Positions 27,213-36,456 of a stretch of 39,713 bases of DNA are shown one piece after another. The stretch is from the NCBI GenBank assembly GCA_938045275.1, contig CALIMV010000117.1, positions 1-39,713 on the forward strand. The letters run 5' to 3'. Both the position numbers and the translations under genes were made by a program. The DNA is from an uncultured Granulosicoccaceae bacterium. Lineage in GTDB: Bacteria > Pseudomonadota > Gammaproteobacteria > Granulosicoccales > Granulosicoccaceae. The notes beneath the pieces are model-generated. The model was not told the origin of the DNA and ran no database searches. It was given only the letters and a program-made list of their open reading frames with translations. Position 1 is the stretch's first letter. Each line of letters starts with the position of its first letter.

Positions 27213-30167
27213 TTAAGAGGCAAACGGCGCAACCAGCAGGCGATGCCACGAGTCTGTTGTTTGATTGCATGAAATGGTCAAGGCATCAGACAGTTCAACT
27301 ACCAATGGCTTTTGTTGTAATGATTGTCGATTAATCAAGCGCCGCAATGTCAGGTAATGTTGTTCTAGCTGTTCACACTCTTGCGTGCTCATCAGCTCGG
27401 CTTGCGCTACTTCGCGCAGTATTCTCACATTATCCGGGTAGTCCAGTAACGCAGGATACTGGCTCGCGTGCGCCAAGACGAGATATTGAACCATAAACTC
27501 GACATCAGCAACACCACCAGGGTCGTTCTTGAGGTGTATCTGGCCTTGCCCGCCTTTTTCTAGATTTTCGCGCATACGGACACGCATTTGGGTGACATCC
27601 TGGGCTAATTCTTCTGCCTCGCGCGGCTGACCCAACACTTTGGCCCTGATTTCATTAAATCGATCAATTACAGCCTCACTCCCAAACACCATACGTGCAC
27701 GCACTAACGCCTGGTGCTCCCAAGTCCAGGCCTGGGTCAATTGGTACTGCGAAAACGATTCAAAGCTGGTGACGAGTACCCCGGATTGTCCGTTTGGACG
27801 CAAACGCAAATCAATGTCATACAGTACACCAGCAGGCGTATGCGTGGTCATGAAGTGCACTACTTTTTGCGCCAAACGGGCGTAGAACAGACCATTCTCA
27901 ATGACTTTTTCGCCATCGGTTTGTTGGCGCAGACCAACACTGTTATGGAGAAAAACCATATCAAGATCTGAACCGTAGCCAAGCTCAATCCCGCCCATTT
28001 TCCCATACGCCAACACACCAAACTCAGGGTAGTGCATAACACCATCAACTTGAGCACTTGGTCTGCCAAATCGCTGCACTAGAGAATGCTCGACCAGGTA
28101 TACAACAGCCGCAACTATCGCTTCAGCCAACCAAGTTAGCTGATCACTGACGCGCATCAATTCCAGATTCTCAGTAAGCTCAGCTGCTGCCACACGCAGT
28201 TCACGTGCTTGTTGGAATTGACGCATGGCATCCATCTGTTCATCAAGTTCCATGGCACTTAGTCTGTGAGCCTCATGCATTGCTTCGGCAAGCAACTGTT
28301 CTCTATCTGGCAAAGGCGTATTCGAGTTGTCTCGCAATAATTCGTCAATAACAATAGGATGTCGGGTTACAAAAGTGGATACCCAGGCACTTTTTGCAAA
28401 CAAGCTAACAAGCCGTGCCAAAGCTGGTGGTCGTTCAATCAGAATTTGCAGATAACCACTGCGCCCGGCAACAGCGCGAACCAGATTCAGGCAGCGAAGT
28501 AGCGCATTTGATGGATTTTGCTCAGCCATAGCCGCATTAAAAAGCAAAGGCAATATGCGATCGACACGCTCCTGCGCACGTGAAGTAAGGCGTTGGTAAA
28601 AGCCACCTCGGGTTAAACTCGTCAAGCTCTCCATAAGCTCATCATCGGGTTCAATGCCAACTGAGCGTACAGCCTCTTGTGCAGCAGTACTCTCTGTTTC
28701 AGGGGAACTGAGAACCGCCCAGGCAACGCTTGCAGCGTCATCCAGGGCTGGTTCTGCATTTTCAACACCTGTATCCCAATCTGAAAACAAGGCATTAAAG
28801 CGTAGCGATACAGCCGACCGATGCTCGTTGAGTGTTGCTTCAAACACCGCCCAATCAGAAAAACCCAACATACCCAACAGGCGCATCTGATCGGTCATAT
28901 CTGTTGGCAAACTGTGCACTTGCTGATCTTGCATGCATTGCAACGCATTTTCTACGCGTCGTAAAAAATCGTAGGCCTGACAAAGCAGTTGAACATCTTC
29001 GGCCGACATCAGCTTCATATCTTGCAGACTATGCAGTACTTTTTTTATAGATCGCACGCGAAGTCGCTCCTGCCGACCTCCACGAACAAGTTGAAATGCC
29101 TGGCCAATGAACTCGATTTCTCTAATACCTCCAAGACCGAGCTTTATATTGTTACGCACACTTTTCTGTTTAACCGACAAGGCAATTTTGCGTTTTAAGT
29201 CACGCAATGCATCAATAGCGCTGTAATCCAGATATCGCCTGTAAACGAATGGATTGAGTAAATCATTGAGCTCGGCAATCGCATCTTCATCACCGACAAT
29301 GGCACGCGCTTTTATCATCGCATAGCGTTCCCAGTCGCGTCCCTGCGTTAGATAATACTGCTCTAATGCGTTCAAATTAATCACTAACGGACCACTCTCA
29401 CCAAATGGTCGTAACCGAGTATCAACACGAAAAACGAATCCATCGGCAGTGACATTGCCCAATAGCTGAGACAGGTTTTGCGCTACGCGCCGAAAATAAG
29501 CTTCATTATCGATTGACGTGTCTCCGCTACTATTACCTCTGCGCGGGTAAATATAAATAAGATCAATGTCAGATGAAACGTTGAGCTCTTGCCCACCAAG
29601 CTTACCCATACCCAATACAATCATTCGCATCGATTGACCGTCGGCATCCAGTGCTTGCCCATACCGTTGAGACACCGACTCGTGTGACCAAAGCGAGGCT
29701 ACTTCAATACAGGCATCTGCCATTGTCGACAACGCCATCAGCGTCTCATCGACGCTTGCCACACCAGTGAGGTCTCGCCAAATGATGCGCAGCATTTCCT
29801 GATGCCGACATTTTCGCAACTGCACCAGCTGCTGATCGAAGGTGTCCCTGGGAATCTCGTTTTGCACCGAACCAAACGCGCCCAGCGCCGGGCTGTCTGC
29901 AGACACAATTCTGTCTATCAGCTCAGTTCGGTCGGCCGCTTTAGCATCTGCCAGCAAAGCGCCGGAATCAATCAGCCAGTGAAATTGTTGCAAATAGCGT
30001 TGGCAGGTTCGCATCAGGTATGGGCTGAACGCGAAAACCGATTCCAGCTTGCTGTCGACCTGTGCCTCAACAAGACCCCGGGTGCCAAGTTCGTCAAGCT
30101 GCTGCAGCACGGTAGCTGCCGCCTCTTTCACCGTTTCGGAAATAAGTTCTGGAGAACATGAATGCAT
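27213..30167 (-). CDS. glnE: Bifunctional glutamine synthetase adenylyltransferase/deadenylase
   Basis: About 984 residues, the expected size. It contains two nucleotidyltransferase domains: the N-terminal deadenylase with GMGKLGGQELNVSSDIDLIYIY and the C-terminal adenylyltransferase with YGKMGGIELGYGSDLDMVFLH, each followed by a helical bundle. It switches glutamine synthetase off by AMP addition and on by removal, under PII control. ATG 30167 and GTG 30173 are both possible starts, and neither has a clear ribosome-binding site. It is divergent from the FbpC-like gene. Confidence 0.96.
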   Translation of the reverse strand: MHSCSPELISETVKEAAATVLQQLDELGTRGLVEAQVDSKLESVFAFSPYLMRTCQRYLQQFHWLIDSGALLADAKAADRTELIDRIVSADSPALGAFGSVQNEIPRDTFDQQLVQLRKCRHQEMLRIIWRDLTGVASVDETLMALSTMADACIEVASLWSHESVSQRYGQALDADGQSMRMIVLGMGKLGGQELNVSSDIDLIYIYPRRGNSSGDTSIDNEAYFRRVAQNLSQLLGNVTADGFVFRVDTRLRPFGESGPLVINLNALEQYYLTQGRDWERYAMIKARAIVGDEDAIAELNDLLNPFVYRRYLDYSAIDALRDLKRKIALSVKQKSVRNNIKLGLGGIREIEFIGQAFQLVRGGRQERLRVRSIKKVLHSLQDMKLMSAEDVQLLCQAYDFLRRVENALQCMQDQQVHSLPTDMTDQMRLLGMLGFSDWAVFEATLNEHRSAVSLRFNALFSDWDTGVENAEPALDDAASVAWAVLSSPETESTAAQEAVRSVGIEPDDELMESLTSLTRGGFYQRLTSRAQERVDRILPLLFNAAMAEQNPSNALLRCLNLVRAVAGRSGYLQILIERPPALARLVSLFAKSAWVSTFVTRHPIVIDELLRDNSNTPLPDREQLLAEAMHEAHRLSAMELDEQMDAMRQFQQARELRVAAAELTENLELMRVSDQLTWLAEAIVAAVVYLVEHSLVQRFGRPSAQVDGVMHYPEFGVLAYGKMGGIELGYGSDLDMVFLHNSVGLRQQTDGEKVIENGLFYARLAQKVVHFMTTHTPAGVLYDIDLRLRPNGQSGVLVTSFESFSQYQLTQAWTWEHQALVRARMVFGSEAVIDRFNEIRAKVLGQPREAEELAQDVTQMRVRMRENLEKGGQGQIHLKNDPGGVADVEFMVQYLVLAHASQYPALLDYPDNVRILREVAQAELMSTQECEQLEQHYLTLRRLINRQSLQQKPLVVELSDALTISCNQTTDSWHRLLVAPFAS

Positions 30168-30226
30168 CTTCACAGTGTAGCTGTCTTACGCAACGTTGTT
30201 GCACCGGCTTCGGGTATCATGCAGAG

Positions 30227-31279
30227 ATGACAATTCAGCTCCAAATTGACAAAATTAACGTGCACCTGGGCGACCAGCACATCGTCAAAGACATGTCATT
30301 TGCCGTGGCAGAGGGCGAGATTGGCTGTCTGCTGGGCCCCAGCGGCTGTGGCAAAACGACCATGCTACGCACAATTGCGGGCTTTCAGACGCCCACCAGT
30401 GGCCGTGTATTGATTGCCGGCAGGGAAATTTGCAGCAAAGTGTGCGAGGCTAAACCCGAAGAGCGACATATTGGTATGGTGTTTCAGGATCTGGCGCTCT
30501 TCCCGCACATGACCGTACGTAAAAATATTGCTTTCGGCATGCGCCATGCCAGCAAAAAACAGGTCAAAGAACGGGTTGATGAGCTACTCGATCTGGTGGC
30601 AATGTCAGACTACGGCAACAGCTATCCACACGAACTCTCTGGTGGCCAGCAACAACGTATCGCGCTCATTCGGGCTATGGCTCCACGCCCTCCGGTACTA
30701 TTGCTCGATGAGCCATTCAGCTCGCAAGATTCGGAGCGTCGGGTGCAGCTGGCCCACGAAGTCAGGGAAATCCTGAAACGCGATGGCATCACAGCCATTC
30801 TGGTCACACACGACCAGTACGAAGCGTTTGCCATTGCCGATCATATCGGGGTCATCAACGAGGGAAGTTTGCGTCAGTGGGACAATGCATTCGATTTGTA
30901 TCACACACCAGCTGATCGCTTCGTAGCAGACTTTATTGGTGAAGGCGTTTTTGTTTGTGGCAACACACTGGAGAACAATCAGATTCAAACCGAGCTTGGC
31001 ATTATTCAGGGTGAGTTATCTGAACAGTTCAAGGCCGGTACACAAATTGAACTGCTGGTTCGACCCGACGACATCATTCACGATGATAAAAGCCACACTA
31101 AAGCTACCGTCATTGCCAAAGATTTTCGTGGCGCCGGCCATCTGTACACGCTGCGAATGCCCGGCAGTACTCGATTGTTGTGCCTGGCACCGTCACACCA
31201 TAACCACAAGATTGGTGAACAGTTCGGGGTACGCCTGAATCTTGATCATCTAGTGATATTCAGTCGCGAGGTATCATAA
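30227..31279 (+). CDS. Orphan ABC transporter ATPase, Fe(3+)/FbpC-like
   Basis: A 350-residue importer-type ATPase. Walker A is GPSGCGKTT, the signature is LSGGQQQR, Walker B/D-loop is LLLDEPFSSQD and the H-loop is VTHDQYEAF. A C-terminal TOBE-like domain of about 110 residues follows. The RHIGMVFQDLALFPHMTV region is typical of the FbpC/PotA subgroup. The start at 30227 (CAGAG upstream) removes a 23-residue extension without homology. No permease or binding protein is adjacent, so it must serve a transporter encoded elsewhere. Its stop overlaps the murQ start by one base. Confidence 0.88.
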   Translation: MTIQLQIDKINVHLGDQHIVKDMSFAVAEGEIGCLLGPSGCGKTTMLRTIAGFQTPTSGRVLIAGREICSKVCEAKPEERHIGMVFQDLALFPHMTVRKNIAFGMRHASKKQVKERVDELLDLVAMSDYGNSYPHELSGGQQQRIALIRAMAPRPPVLLLDEPFSSQDSERRVQLAHEVREILKRDGITAILVTHDQYEAFAIADHIGVINEGSLRQWDNAFDLYHTPADRFVADFIGEGVFVCGNTLENNQIQTELGIIQGELSEQFKAGTQIELLVRPDDIIHDDKSHTKATVIAKDFRGAGHLYTLRMPGSTRLLCLAPSHHNHKIGEQFGVRLNLDHLVIFSREVS

Positions 31280-32190
31280 TGAGCTCACCGGGTGACAGTC
31301 GCCAGACCGAACACATCAGCAACGATCTGCTCGATCTGGATTTGCGCGACAATACCTCCATTCTAAACACATTAGTCGACAGTCAGACGTGCGGTGTTAA
31401 CGCCGCACGCAATGCCATTGCATCTCTTGATGCAGCTGTTACTGCTGCAGCCGCTCGACTGGCCACCTCTAACGGCAGACTTGTCATGATCGGTGCAGGA
31501 GCATCCGGACGATTAGCAGTGCAAGACGGTGCCGAACTCTGGCCAACTTACGGCTGGCCTGCTTCGCGACTACTGTTAAGCATCGCTGGGGGCGAAGGTG
31601 CACTTTTACATAGCATTGAAGGTGGCGAAGACAACGCAGACAACGCGCGGCATGAAGTTGAATCACACACCATAGACAAAAACGATGTCGTACTTGGCAT
31701 TGCTGCCAGTGGCACTTCGATCTGGACAGTTACGTGGATTGAACATGCGCGTAACGCTGGTGCTCTGACCATTGGTATGGCCAACAACAACGATACGCCC
31801 TTGTTGCTTGCATGCGAGTGTCCCGTGTATTTGAACAGCGGTACTGAAGTGCTGGCTGGCTCAACTCGCATGGCAGCCGGTACCGCACAAAAGGTGGCAC
31901 TGAACATGTTCAGTACCTTGTTGATGATTCGACTGAATAGAACCTACGGCAACCTTATGGTCGACATGGCAGCAATTAATACAAAGCTTGATGATCGCCG
32001 ATTACGGATGTTGAATACGCTTGTACCCAACGTTGATGCAACTACAGCAGCAGACGCTTTGCGTAAAGCCGATGGTTGGGTGAAACTGGCCGCATTGATT
32101 TGTTTAGGCGCCAGTCATGCTGAAGGCGTGCAACTGCTTGACGATAGTGGTGGTAGTTTGCGGGTGGCTATGAGTGAGTTGGGTGTTTAG
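31279..32190 (+). CDS. murQ: N-acetylmuramic acid 6-phosphate etherase
   Basis: A 303-residue SIS-fold MurQ. GASGRLAVQDGAELWPTYG carries catalytic Glu86 and SIEGGEDNA carries Glu117; the 31-residue spacing equals that of E. coli Glu83 and Glu114. It cleaves the lactyl ether of MurNAc 6-phosphate to GlcNAc 6-phosphate and D-lactate in cell-wall recycling. The start overlaps the ABC ATPase stop (TAATG), indicating coupling. Its usual partners anmK and the MurNAc PTS are absent from the window. Confidence 0.94.
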   Translation: MSSPGDSRQTEHISNDLLDLDLRDNTSILNTLVDSQTCGVNAARNAIASLDAAVTAAAARLATSNGRLVMIGAGASGRLAVQDGAELWPTYGWPASRLLLSIAGGEGALLHSIEGGEDNADNARHEVESHTIDKNDVVLGIAASGTSIWTVTWIEHARNAGALTIGMANNNDTPLLLACECPVYLNSGTEVLAGSTRMAAGTAQKVALNMFSTLLMIRLNRTYGNLMVDMAAINTKLDDRRLRMLNTLVPNVDATTAADALRKADGWVKLAALICLGASHAEGVQLLDDSGGSLRVAMSELGV

Positions 32191-32225
32191 TGGTGTGTTC
32201 TAAAGAACTGACACATTTAGCATAA

Positions 32226-32576
32226 CTACTGAGTTAACTTAAGTGGCTGGATCGTCCTCAAACCGGAAGTACAGCGCATCCGAACCAACAATGCGCTGGA
32301 AAGAATAATGATGAGCGGTGTTTTCTCATCCTCATAGATTACAACTTTGTCTAGTATCCCTAGTAATGCTCTCTTTGTGTCCATGCAAACTGTGGTGCAG
32401 CCCTCTATTGCAAGCTTTGCTACGACCTCGTCCACCCAAGGCCTAAATGGCTCCATTACATCATCGTGTTGGCGGTGTCGCAGCAGAATCAAATAAAATA
32501 TCACTTCTCTTTGGCGGTAGTCTTTCCAACCTAGATAGGTCTGGTTCATATGTTCTGGGTAAGAAAGGAAATACAA
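32226..32576 (-). pseudogene. Remnant of CRISPR-associated Cas1, type II-like C-terminus
   Basis: From 32465 down to the stop at 32226 the minus strand encodes 79 residues that read like the C-terminal end of a type II Cas1: DDVMEPFRPWVDEVVAKL (the family's conserved DD-MEPFRP-VD motif with catalytic acidic residues), then KRALLGILDKVV, EKTPLIIILSSALLVRM and a short tail. The same frame runs upstream to about 32576 but is unrelated to Cas1, so the N-terminal three quarters are gone. No cas2, cas9, tracrRNA or repeat array is visible nearby. The fragment looks like a relic of a lost CRISPR locus. It was identified by motif only. Confidence 0.55.
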
Positions 32577-32633
32577 ATGACGGGTGTACTACGAAATTGA
32601 AGATCTCGAAAAACTAGGTATCATGGCGCCAGG

Positions 32634-33182
32634 ATGATAGCTAATACAAAAAAACGTTTAACCATTGTGCTTACGGTGGTGGCTATGCTGGGTTGCTCAG
32701 CAGCTTTTGCAGACAGATCAGCCACGTGGATAGAGCCCGGGATCGCCCCTGATGGGTCGGGATTGCTATTACAGGTTAAGCACTTCAAAAACAGAAAGGG
32801 ATATACAGTTGGCTTTTTTTCCCGAGACTTAAAAGACCCTCGGCAGGACCTGCTTGATTCGGCAACCAATCAAGAAGTAGAGCCACGCTATAATGTAATT
32901 ATGGCGATGCGGTCCTGGTCTTTATACGGCAAGTATTGGCATACCGATATAAGTCTTGGACTGGCTTTTGTATCGGGTGAATTTAAGGACAATTGTGATT
33001 TTAGAGATAATGCAGAATTTTGTGACATTTCGGAGGTCAACACGCTGGGCATACCTATTCAGTTATCTTATTCTTTAGGGAAGTATCTTGGAGGTGGTGG
33101 TAGTCTTACACTGGTGCTCACCGACGACCAGCCAGCGGCAACGTTATCGCTTACATTCCCGATAGGTCGATTTCCACAGTAA
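32634..33182 (+). CDS. Small exported protein, possible outer-membrane beta-barrel
   Basis: 182 residues with a basic N-terminus, a hydrophobic signal (about 9-26) and likely cleavage after AFA. The mature part alternates polar and hydrophobic residues, with strands such as LYGKYWHTDISLGLAFVSG, a paired Cys motif (NCDFRDNAEFCD) and a terminal SLTFPIGRFP strand. This is compatible with an 8-strand barrel or lipid-A-modifying-like fold, but I cannot name a family. It is the only apparently intact gene in the decayed 32.2-34.5 kb stretch. Confidence 0.65.
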   Translation: MIANTKKRLTIVLTVVAMLGCSAAFADRSATWIEPGIAPDGSGLLLQVKHFKNRKGYTVGFFSRDLKDPRQDLLDSATNQEVEPRYNVIMAMRSWSLYGKYWHTDISLGLAFVSGEFKDNCDFRDNAEFCDISEVNTLGIPIQLSYSLGKYLGGGGSLTLVLTDDQPAATLSLTFPIGRFPQ

Positions 33183-33687
33183 ATAGATATGTGCTGCTAC
33201 CCTGAACCTATTAAGTGCTCAATGGCAAAGTATAGGAGTGCCGATTAGTGACAACAAAAAAGACCATACCCTCATTGACATAAAATATTCTTTATGCATA
33301 TTTCCAATGTTAGCTGAACAGCGTCTATCTGCGTCATCAAAGGCATACTTTCTAAAGAATCCTGAGTGGCGCTATGGGTACCAGCACCTTCCAGTGGATT
33401 AGATTTGACCCCCGAGCTTTGTAGCTCCATTACTTGTTCAGGCAAATAAGGTAAATGTATAAAGCCACACATTATGTTGCGTTGAGCGGTTAAACCCGCC
33501 GCACTTTGCCGCCATAAAAACCGCAGGAGAACATAAACACCAGATTGCCAATATCCGGTAAACAGTAGTAGCTGCGCTTAACCATCTAAATTCGCGCGAC
33601 CCAAAATTTTACTGTAATAATATACAGTTTTTACTTGCCCAATACACCCTCTCTTGTTATGGTAAATCATCACAGTCACGCTACATT
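33183..33687. other. 505-base gap with remnant sequence only
   Basis: Apart from the possible pcp fragment (33272-33472 on the minus strand) I see no intact gene, array or clear terminator. A few weak GC-rich complementary segments lie around 33480-33515. Confidence 0.4.
33272..33472 (-). pseudogene. Possible C-terminal remnant of pyroglutamyl-peptidase I
   Basis: A 66-codon frame opens with MCGFIHLPYLPEQVMEL, close to the GFIHxPYLPEQ segment near the end of bacterial pyroglutamyl-peptidase (Pcp). It ends with ESMPLMTQIDAVQLTLEI, which resembles the final SM-L-T---A--LALE helix. The linker between is longer than normal, and the catalytic Glu/Cys/His core is missing or out of frame upstream. 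I read it as a gene fragment, with moderate doubt. Confidence 0.4.
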
Positions 33688-34465
33688 ATGGATGATCAAG
33701 TCATGACTAATGCCAGTACAAATAATCAATCTAAAATCACACTTGGAATGAGTTCCTTCGGACACAAGGAGCGTGAACAGTTCGGCCAGAATGTCAGGCT
33801 GGCCATGGGCTGCATCGAAAGTACAGCTAAGCCCATTAAAGGCAATGCCGTACCGTCAGATGAAACGACCATACGCACACGCCTGAAAATCCTTTCACAA
33901 GAGATGAGCTCTCAACATGCAGACCTTTTAGAACTGTTGATCAAATTCGATGATCTGCAAGGCTGGAGAAACAGTGGCGCCAGACATTGCGCTGCTTGGA
34001 TGAATTGTGAAGTTGGAATTAGTATGCGCAATTAAGGAACGAGTTTATACCCGTAAGGGTGATCACACATTGGTTCATGAAGGCGGTTACACCATTCAAC
34101 GCGTTGACAATAACAAACAAAGGTTAGATGAACAATTTATACAGCAGCAGCACACTGACGATATTAGCCTATTTGATTTTGAACGCGTACTACGCAATAG
34201 CAAAGAATCGTTTAATGCAGTGCGAAAAGTATCACCGACGCAATACCGATTCCGCATTGTCGATGCACAAGGGAAAGACATTTTAGACCGGCCCAACGAA
34301 CGTATTCCTGAAACGAACAACTTGCCAACCTATCAGTCGCATTACTCACATCAGCTGCGCGACTCTACACGCATATCGTGCAGTGAATCCATTCCGAATT
34401 ATTTTCACAACAAAAACAATGACACTTATGAACAACCTTCGCAGGCGCAATTATCGGCTTGTTAG
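33688..34465 (+). pseudogene. Broken DUF222/HNH endonuclease gene
   Basis: The first frame (33688-34035) gives 115 residues ending in LLELLIKFDDLQGWRNSGARHCAAWMNCEVGIS, the hallmark start of DUF222 (13E12-type) HNH endonucleases. The second frame (34007-34465) continues with TLVHEGGYTIQRV and FRIVDAQGKDI, which in intact relatives follow directly after the HNH motif. The whole middle, including the HNH active site, is missing, and the reading frame shifts at the junction near 34020. It is therefore a deletion derivative of a selfish or mobile nuclease gene and should be inactive. Confidence 0.7.
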
Positions 34466-34606
34466 TAGAATTTGAAGTACTACTTATTCTATCTCGATGA
34501 GTTCTGCTCCTATTTAAAGGAGATGCATGCACCTGCGCTTAACTTATGAAATCGCTAATAGCATTTGCCGTGCAGTTTTAGCTCGTATACTCACGGACCG
34601 GCTGAC

Positions 34607-35551
34607 TTACAAATCCTCAACACTGAGTTCGCCCCGTTCAATCTGCCCATATCGGGTGTCTTTATCTTTTGGACAGGTTATAAATATTCGCAACTTCCAC
34701 GTGAATTGCGCCGGTTGCAAACGAATTGTTTCAGCAATGGCGTTGTTCATCGTTGTAGCGTCAGTAACCGCATCTCCGCTGGGATAATTTTGTAGTGCTT
34801 CAAATAAATGCACATCAATGCCATCATCGTCAGAACTGTGATGAGTGATCATCGGAACCACCAAGGCGTTGGTTTTTGCAACAATGCGCGGCAACATAGC
34901 CAGTGTGGCTTTTTGGCGCGCGAACATGGGTGCGAACACCGAGCCTTGTGCGCCATAGTCTTCATCGCACAGATAACACATTATCTGTCCATCGTGCAGA
35001 CCGTTAATAAGCTGCCGGAAACCATTGCCACGCGGCATAGGCGCTCCACCAAAGCGGGTACGCCCTTTAAGCACAAGGTAGTCGAGCACTGGATTTTTTA
35101 TCGGGTTGTAAATACCGTGCATTGGATAGGTTTGCACCATTGCACACAAGCCTGCATCGAGCGCACACGAATGCGTAATCAATAAAATAACCGGACGGTC
35201 GGATTTTATTGCATCGTCAAGAAAGTGCTGATTATGTAACCGAGTTTTCTCAACGATTGACTGAACACTGCCCCACCAATTTCGAGGTAATAGAAAATAG
35301 GCTTGCAGATGCAGAGCCAGATAACGTTCAAATATGGCATGACGAACCGACTCATCAAACTTTGGAAAACACGCTTGTAAATTAATATTCACCGCGCGAT
35401 TCGTTGCCGTATTTCGGCGTTGTATAAGCCTTGCGATCGCAACAGATAAAGCGTTACGCACACCTTTGGGCAACCACCTAAGTGCACCCAGTAGACCAAC
35501 GGCTATCCAGGTAGGCCAGGTACTTGGTGCGAGTGGAACTGGCGCGGACAC
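34607..35551 (-). CDS. Lipid A biosynthesis acyltransferase, LpxL/LpxM (HtrB) family
   Basis: A 314-residue inner-membrane acyltransferase with an N-terminal hydrophobic helix, the catalytic H-x4-D motif in ITHSCALD, and the CYLCDEDYG and TFTWKLRIF-like end segment (QFTWKLRIF). It transfers a secondary acyl chain to lipid A using acyl-ACP. The start is GTG at 35551, eight bases after the stop of the TPR gene. LpxL versus LpxM cannot be resolved. Confidence 0.9.
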   Translation of the reverse strand: MSAPVPLAPSTWPTWIAVGLLGALRWLPKGVRNALSVAIARLIQRRNTATNRAVNINLQACFPKFDESVRHAIFERYLALHLQAYFLLPRNWWGSVQSIVEKTRLHNQHFLDDAIKSDRPVILLITHSCALDAGLCAMVQTYPMHGIYNPIKNPVLDYLVLKGRTRFGGAPMPRGNGFRQLINGLHDGQIMCYLCDEDYGAQGSVFAPMFARQKATLAMLPRIVAKTNALVVPMITHHSSDDDGIDVHLFEALQNYPSGDAVTDATTMNNAIAETIRLQPAQFTWKLRIFITCPKDKDTRYGQIERGELSVEDL

Positions 35552-35558
35552 TGTACGT

Positions 35559-35903
35559 TTACTGTTCTTCGGCTTGATCGTTCATGCTCAATTGTTTGAC
35601 CACACGCTTGCGAAACACACCGATCTCTTTTTCTACCTGCTTGTCGCCGTTTGATTGCGCAGCCTCCAATCCGGAATCAAATGCTTCAAGTGCTTTTTGC
35701 AACTGCCCGTCGTCAGCCAGCACACGACCCAGTACTTTCCATGCCGTTGAATAGCCTGGCTTGAGCTCAACCGCATGCGACAGATGCATCGCTGCTTCGG
35801 TAAAGCGCTTTTCCTTGTAGTAAGCATTGCCCAAGGTGTAGCGAAGCATTTCGCTATCCTGACCACGGCTTAGCATGGCTTCAAATGTATCAATCTGACT
35901 CAT
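35559..35903 (-). CDS. TPR-repeat protein
   Basis: A 114-residue protein with about two tetratricopeptide repeats (LRYTLGNAYYKEKRFTEAAMHL, AWKVLGRVLADDGQLQKALEAF) and an acidic C-terminus. The ATG at 35903 (MSQIDTFEAML) is preferred, as it follows the methyltransferase stop by four bases; an upstream frame extends into that gene. TPRs mediate protein contacts. It may be a cytoplasmic adaptor, and its partners are unknown. Confidence 0.82.
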   Translation of the reverse strand: MSQIDTFEAMLSRGQDSEMLRYTLGNAYYKEKRFTEAAMHLSHAVELKPGYSTAWKVLGRVLADDGQLQKALEAFDSGLEAAQSNGDKQVEKEIGVFRKRVVKQLSMNDQAEEQ

Positions 35904-35907
35904 GTAA

Positions 35908-36456
35908 TTAATCCTGGTCTTTTCGTCCAATAAATTGCGCTTCGCTAAAACCACGCTCATTTACCGGAGACTCATAAACGTAGCAAGGCGTTAGGGCTGC
36001 AAACAATTCGGGCAATTCATCCGCTTTAAGTATGTAGTCCGGATTTGACAAGCCCGCGGTAAACGTTTGATAGTAAATTAATCCATTGGGTCGCAACGCA
36101 TCGCTTAATTTTTCGCATAATTGTCGATCAAGAAACCGACTTACCACGATAACATCCAGGCTACAAGGCTCAGGTGGTTGGTTTATGACATCGCGTACTT
36201 CGGCAGTAATTTTCGGGTGCTGTATGGAACCTATGGCCGTTGGACTGATATCCCAAGCGAAAACGCTAAAACCGTTTTCGGCCAAATAGAAAGCATTCCC
36301 GCCCAGCCCACAAGCAATATCAGCTGCAACTCCTGATTTGGGTAAATGGGCTGCACCTTTGATCAGCACATCGGCAGTATTTCGATTGGGCTTATTTGGA
36401 TACGCGTAGCGTGCATTCCATTTTGAAGCTATGGTTTTGGATTTGGAGTCGCTCAT
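35908..36456 (-). CDS. Class I SAM-dependent methyltransferase
   Basis: A 182-residue Rossmann methyltransferase. Motif I is ADIACGLGGNAFYLAENG, followed by an acidic residue in FAWDIS and the VIVVSRFLDR strand. It resembles the TehB/UbiE-like small methyltransferases. The start ATG overlaps the trkH stop as ATGA, so translation is coupled. The substrate is unknown. Confidence 0.85.
   Translation of the reverse strand: MSDSKSKTIASKWNARYAYPNKPNRNTADVLIKGAAHLPKSGVAADIACGLGGNAFYLAENGFSVFAWDISPTAIGSIQHPKITAEVRDVINQPPEPCSLDVIVVSRFLDRQLCEKLSDALRPNGLIYYQTFTAGLSNPDYILKADELPELFAALTPCYVYESPVNERGFSEAQFIGRKDQD

Noticed and set aside
32226-32330. Plus-strand reading resembling the C-terminal end of an IS256-type transposase (RIRTNNALERI)
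   Set aside because: The stretch is very short and closed by stops, and the opposite strand gives a longer and better explained Cas1-like reading.
33475-33590. GTTGAGC and GTTTAAC/GCTTAAC motifs suggesting an integron attC site
   Set aside because: The motifs are not in the required order and spacing, and there is no second site or integrase.
32191-33690. CRISPR array near the Cas1 remnant
   Set aside because: No regularly spaced direct repeats were seen on either strand.
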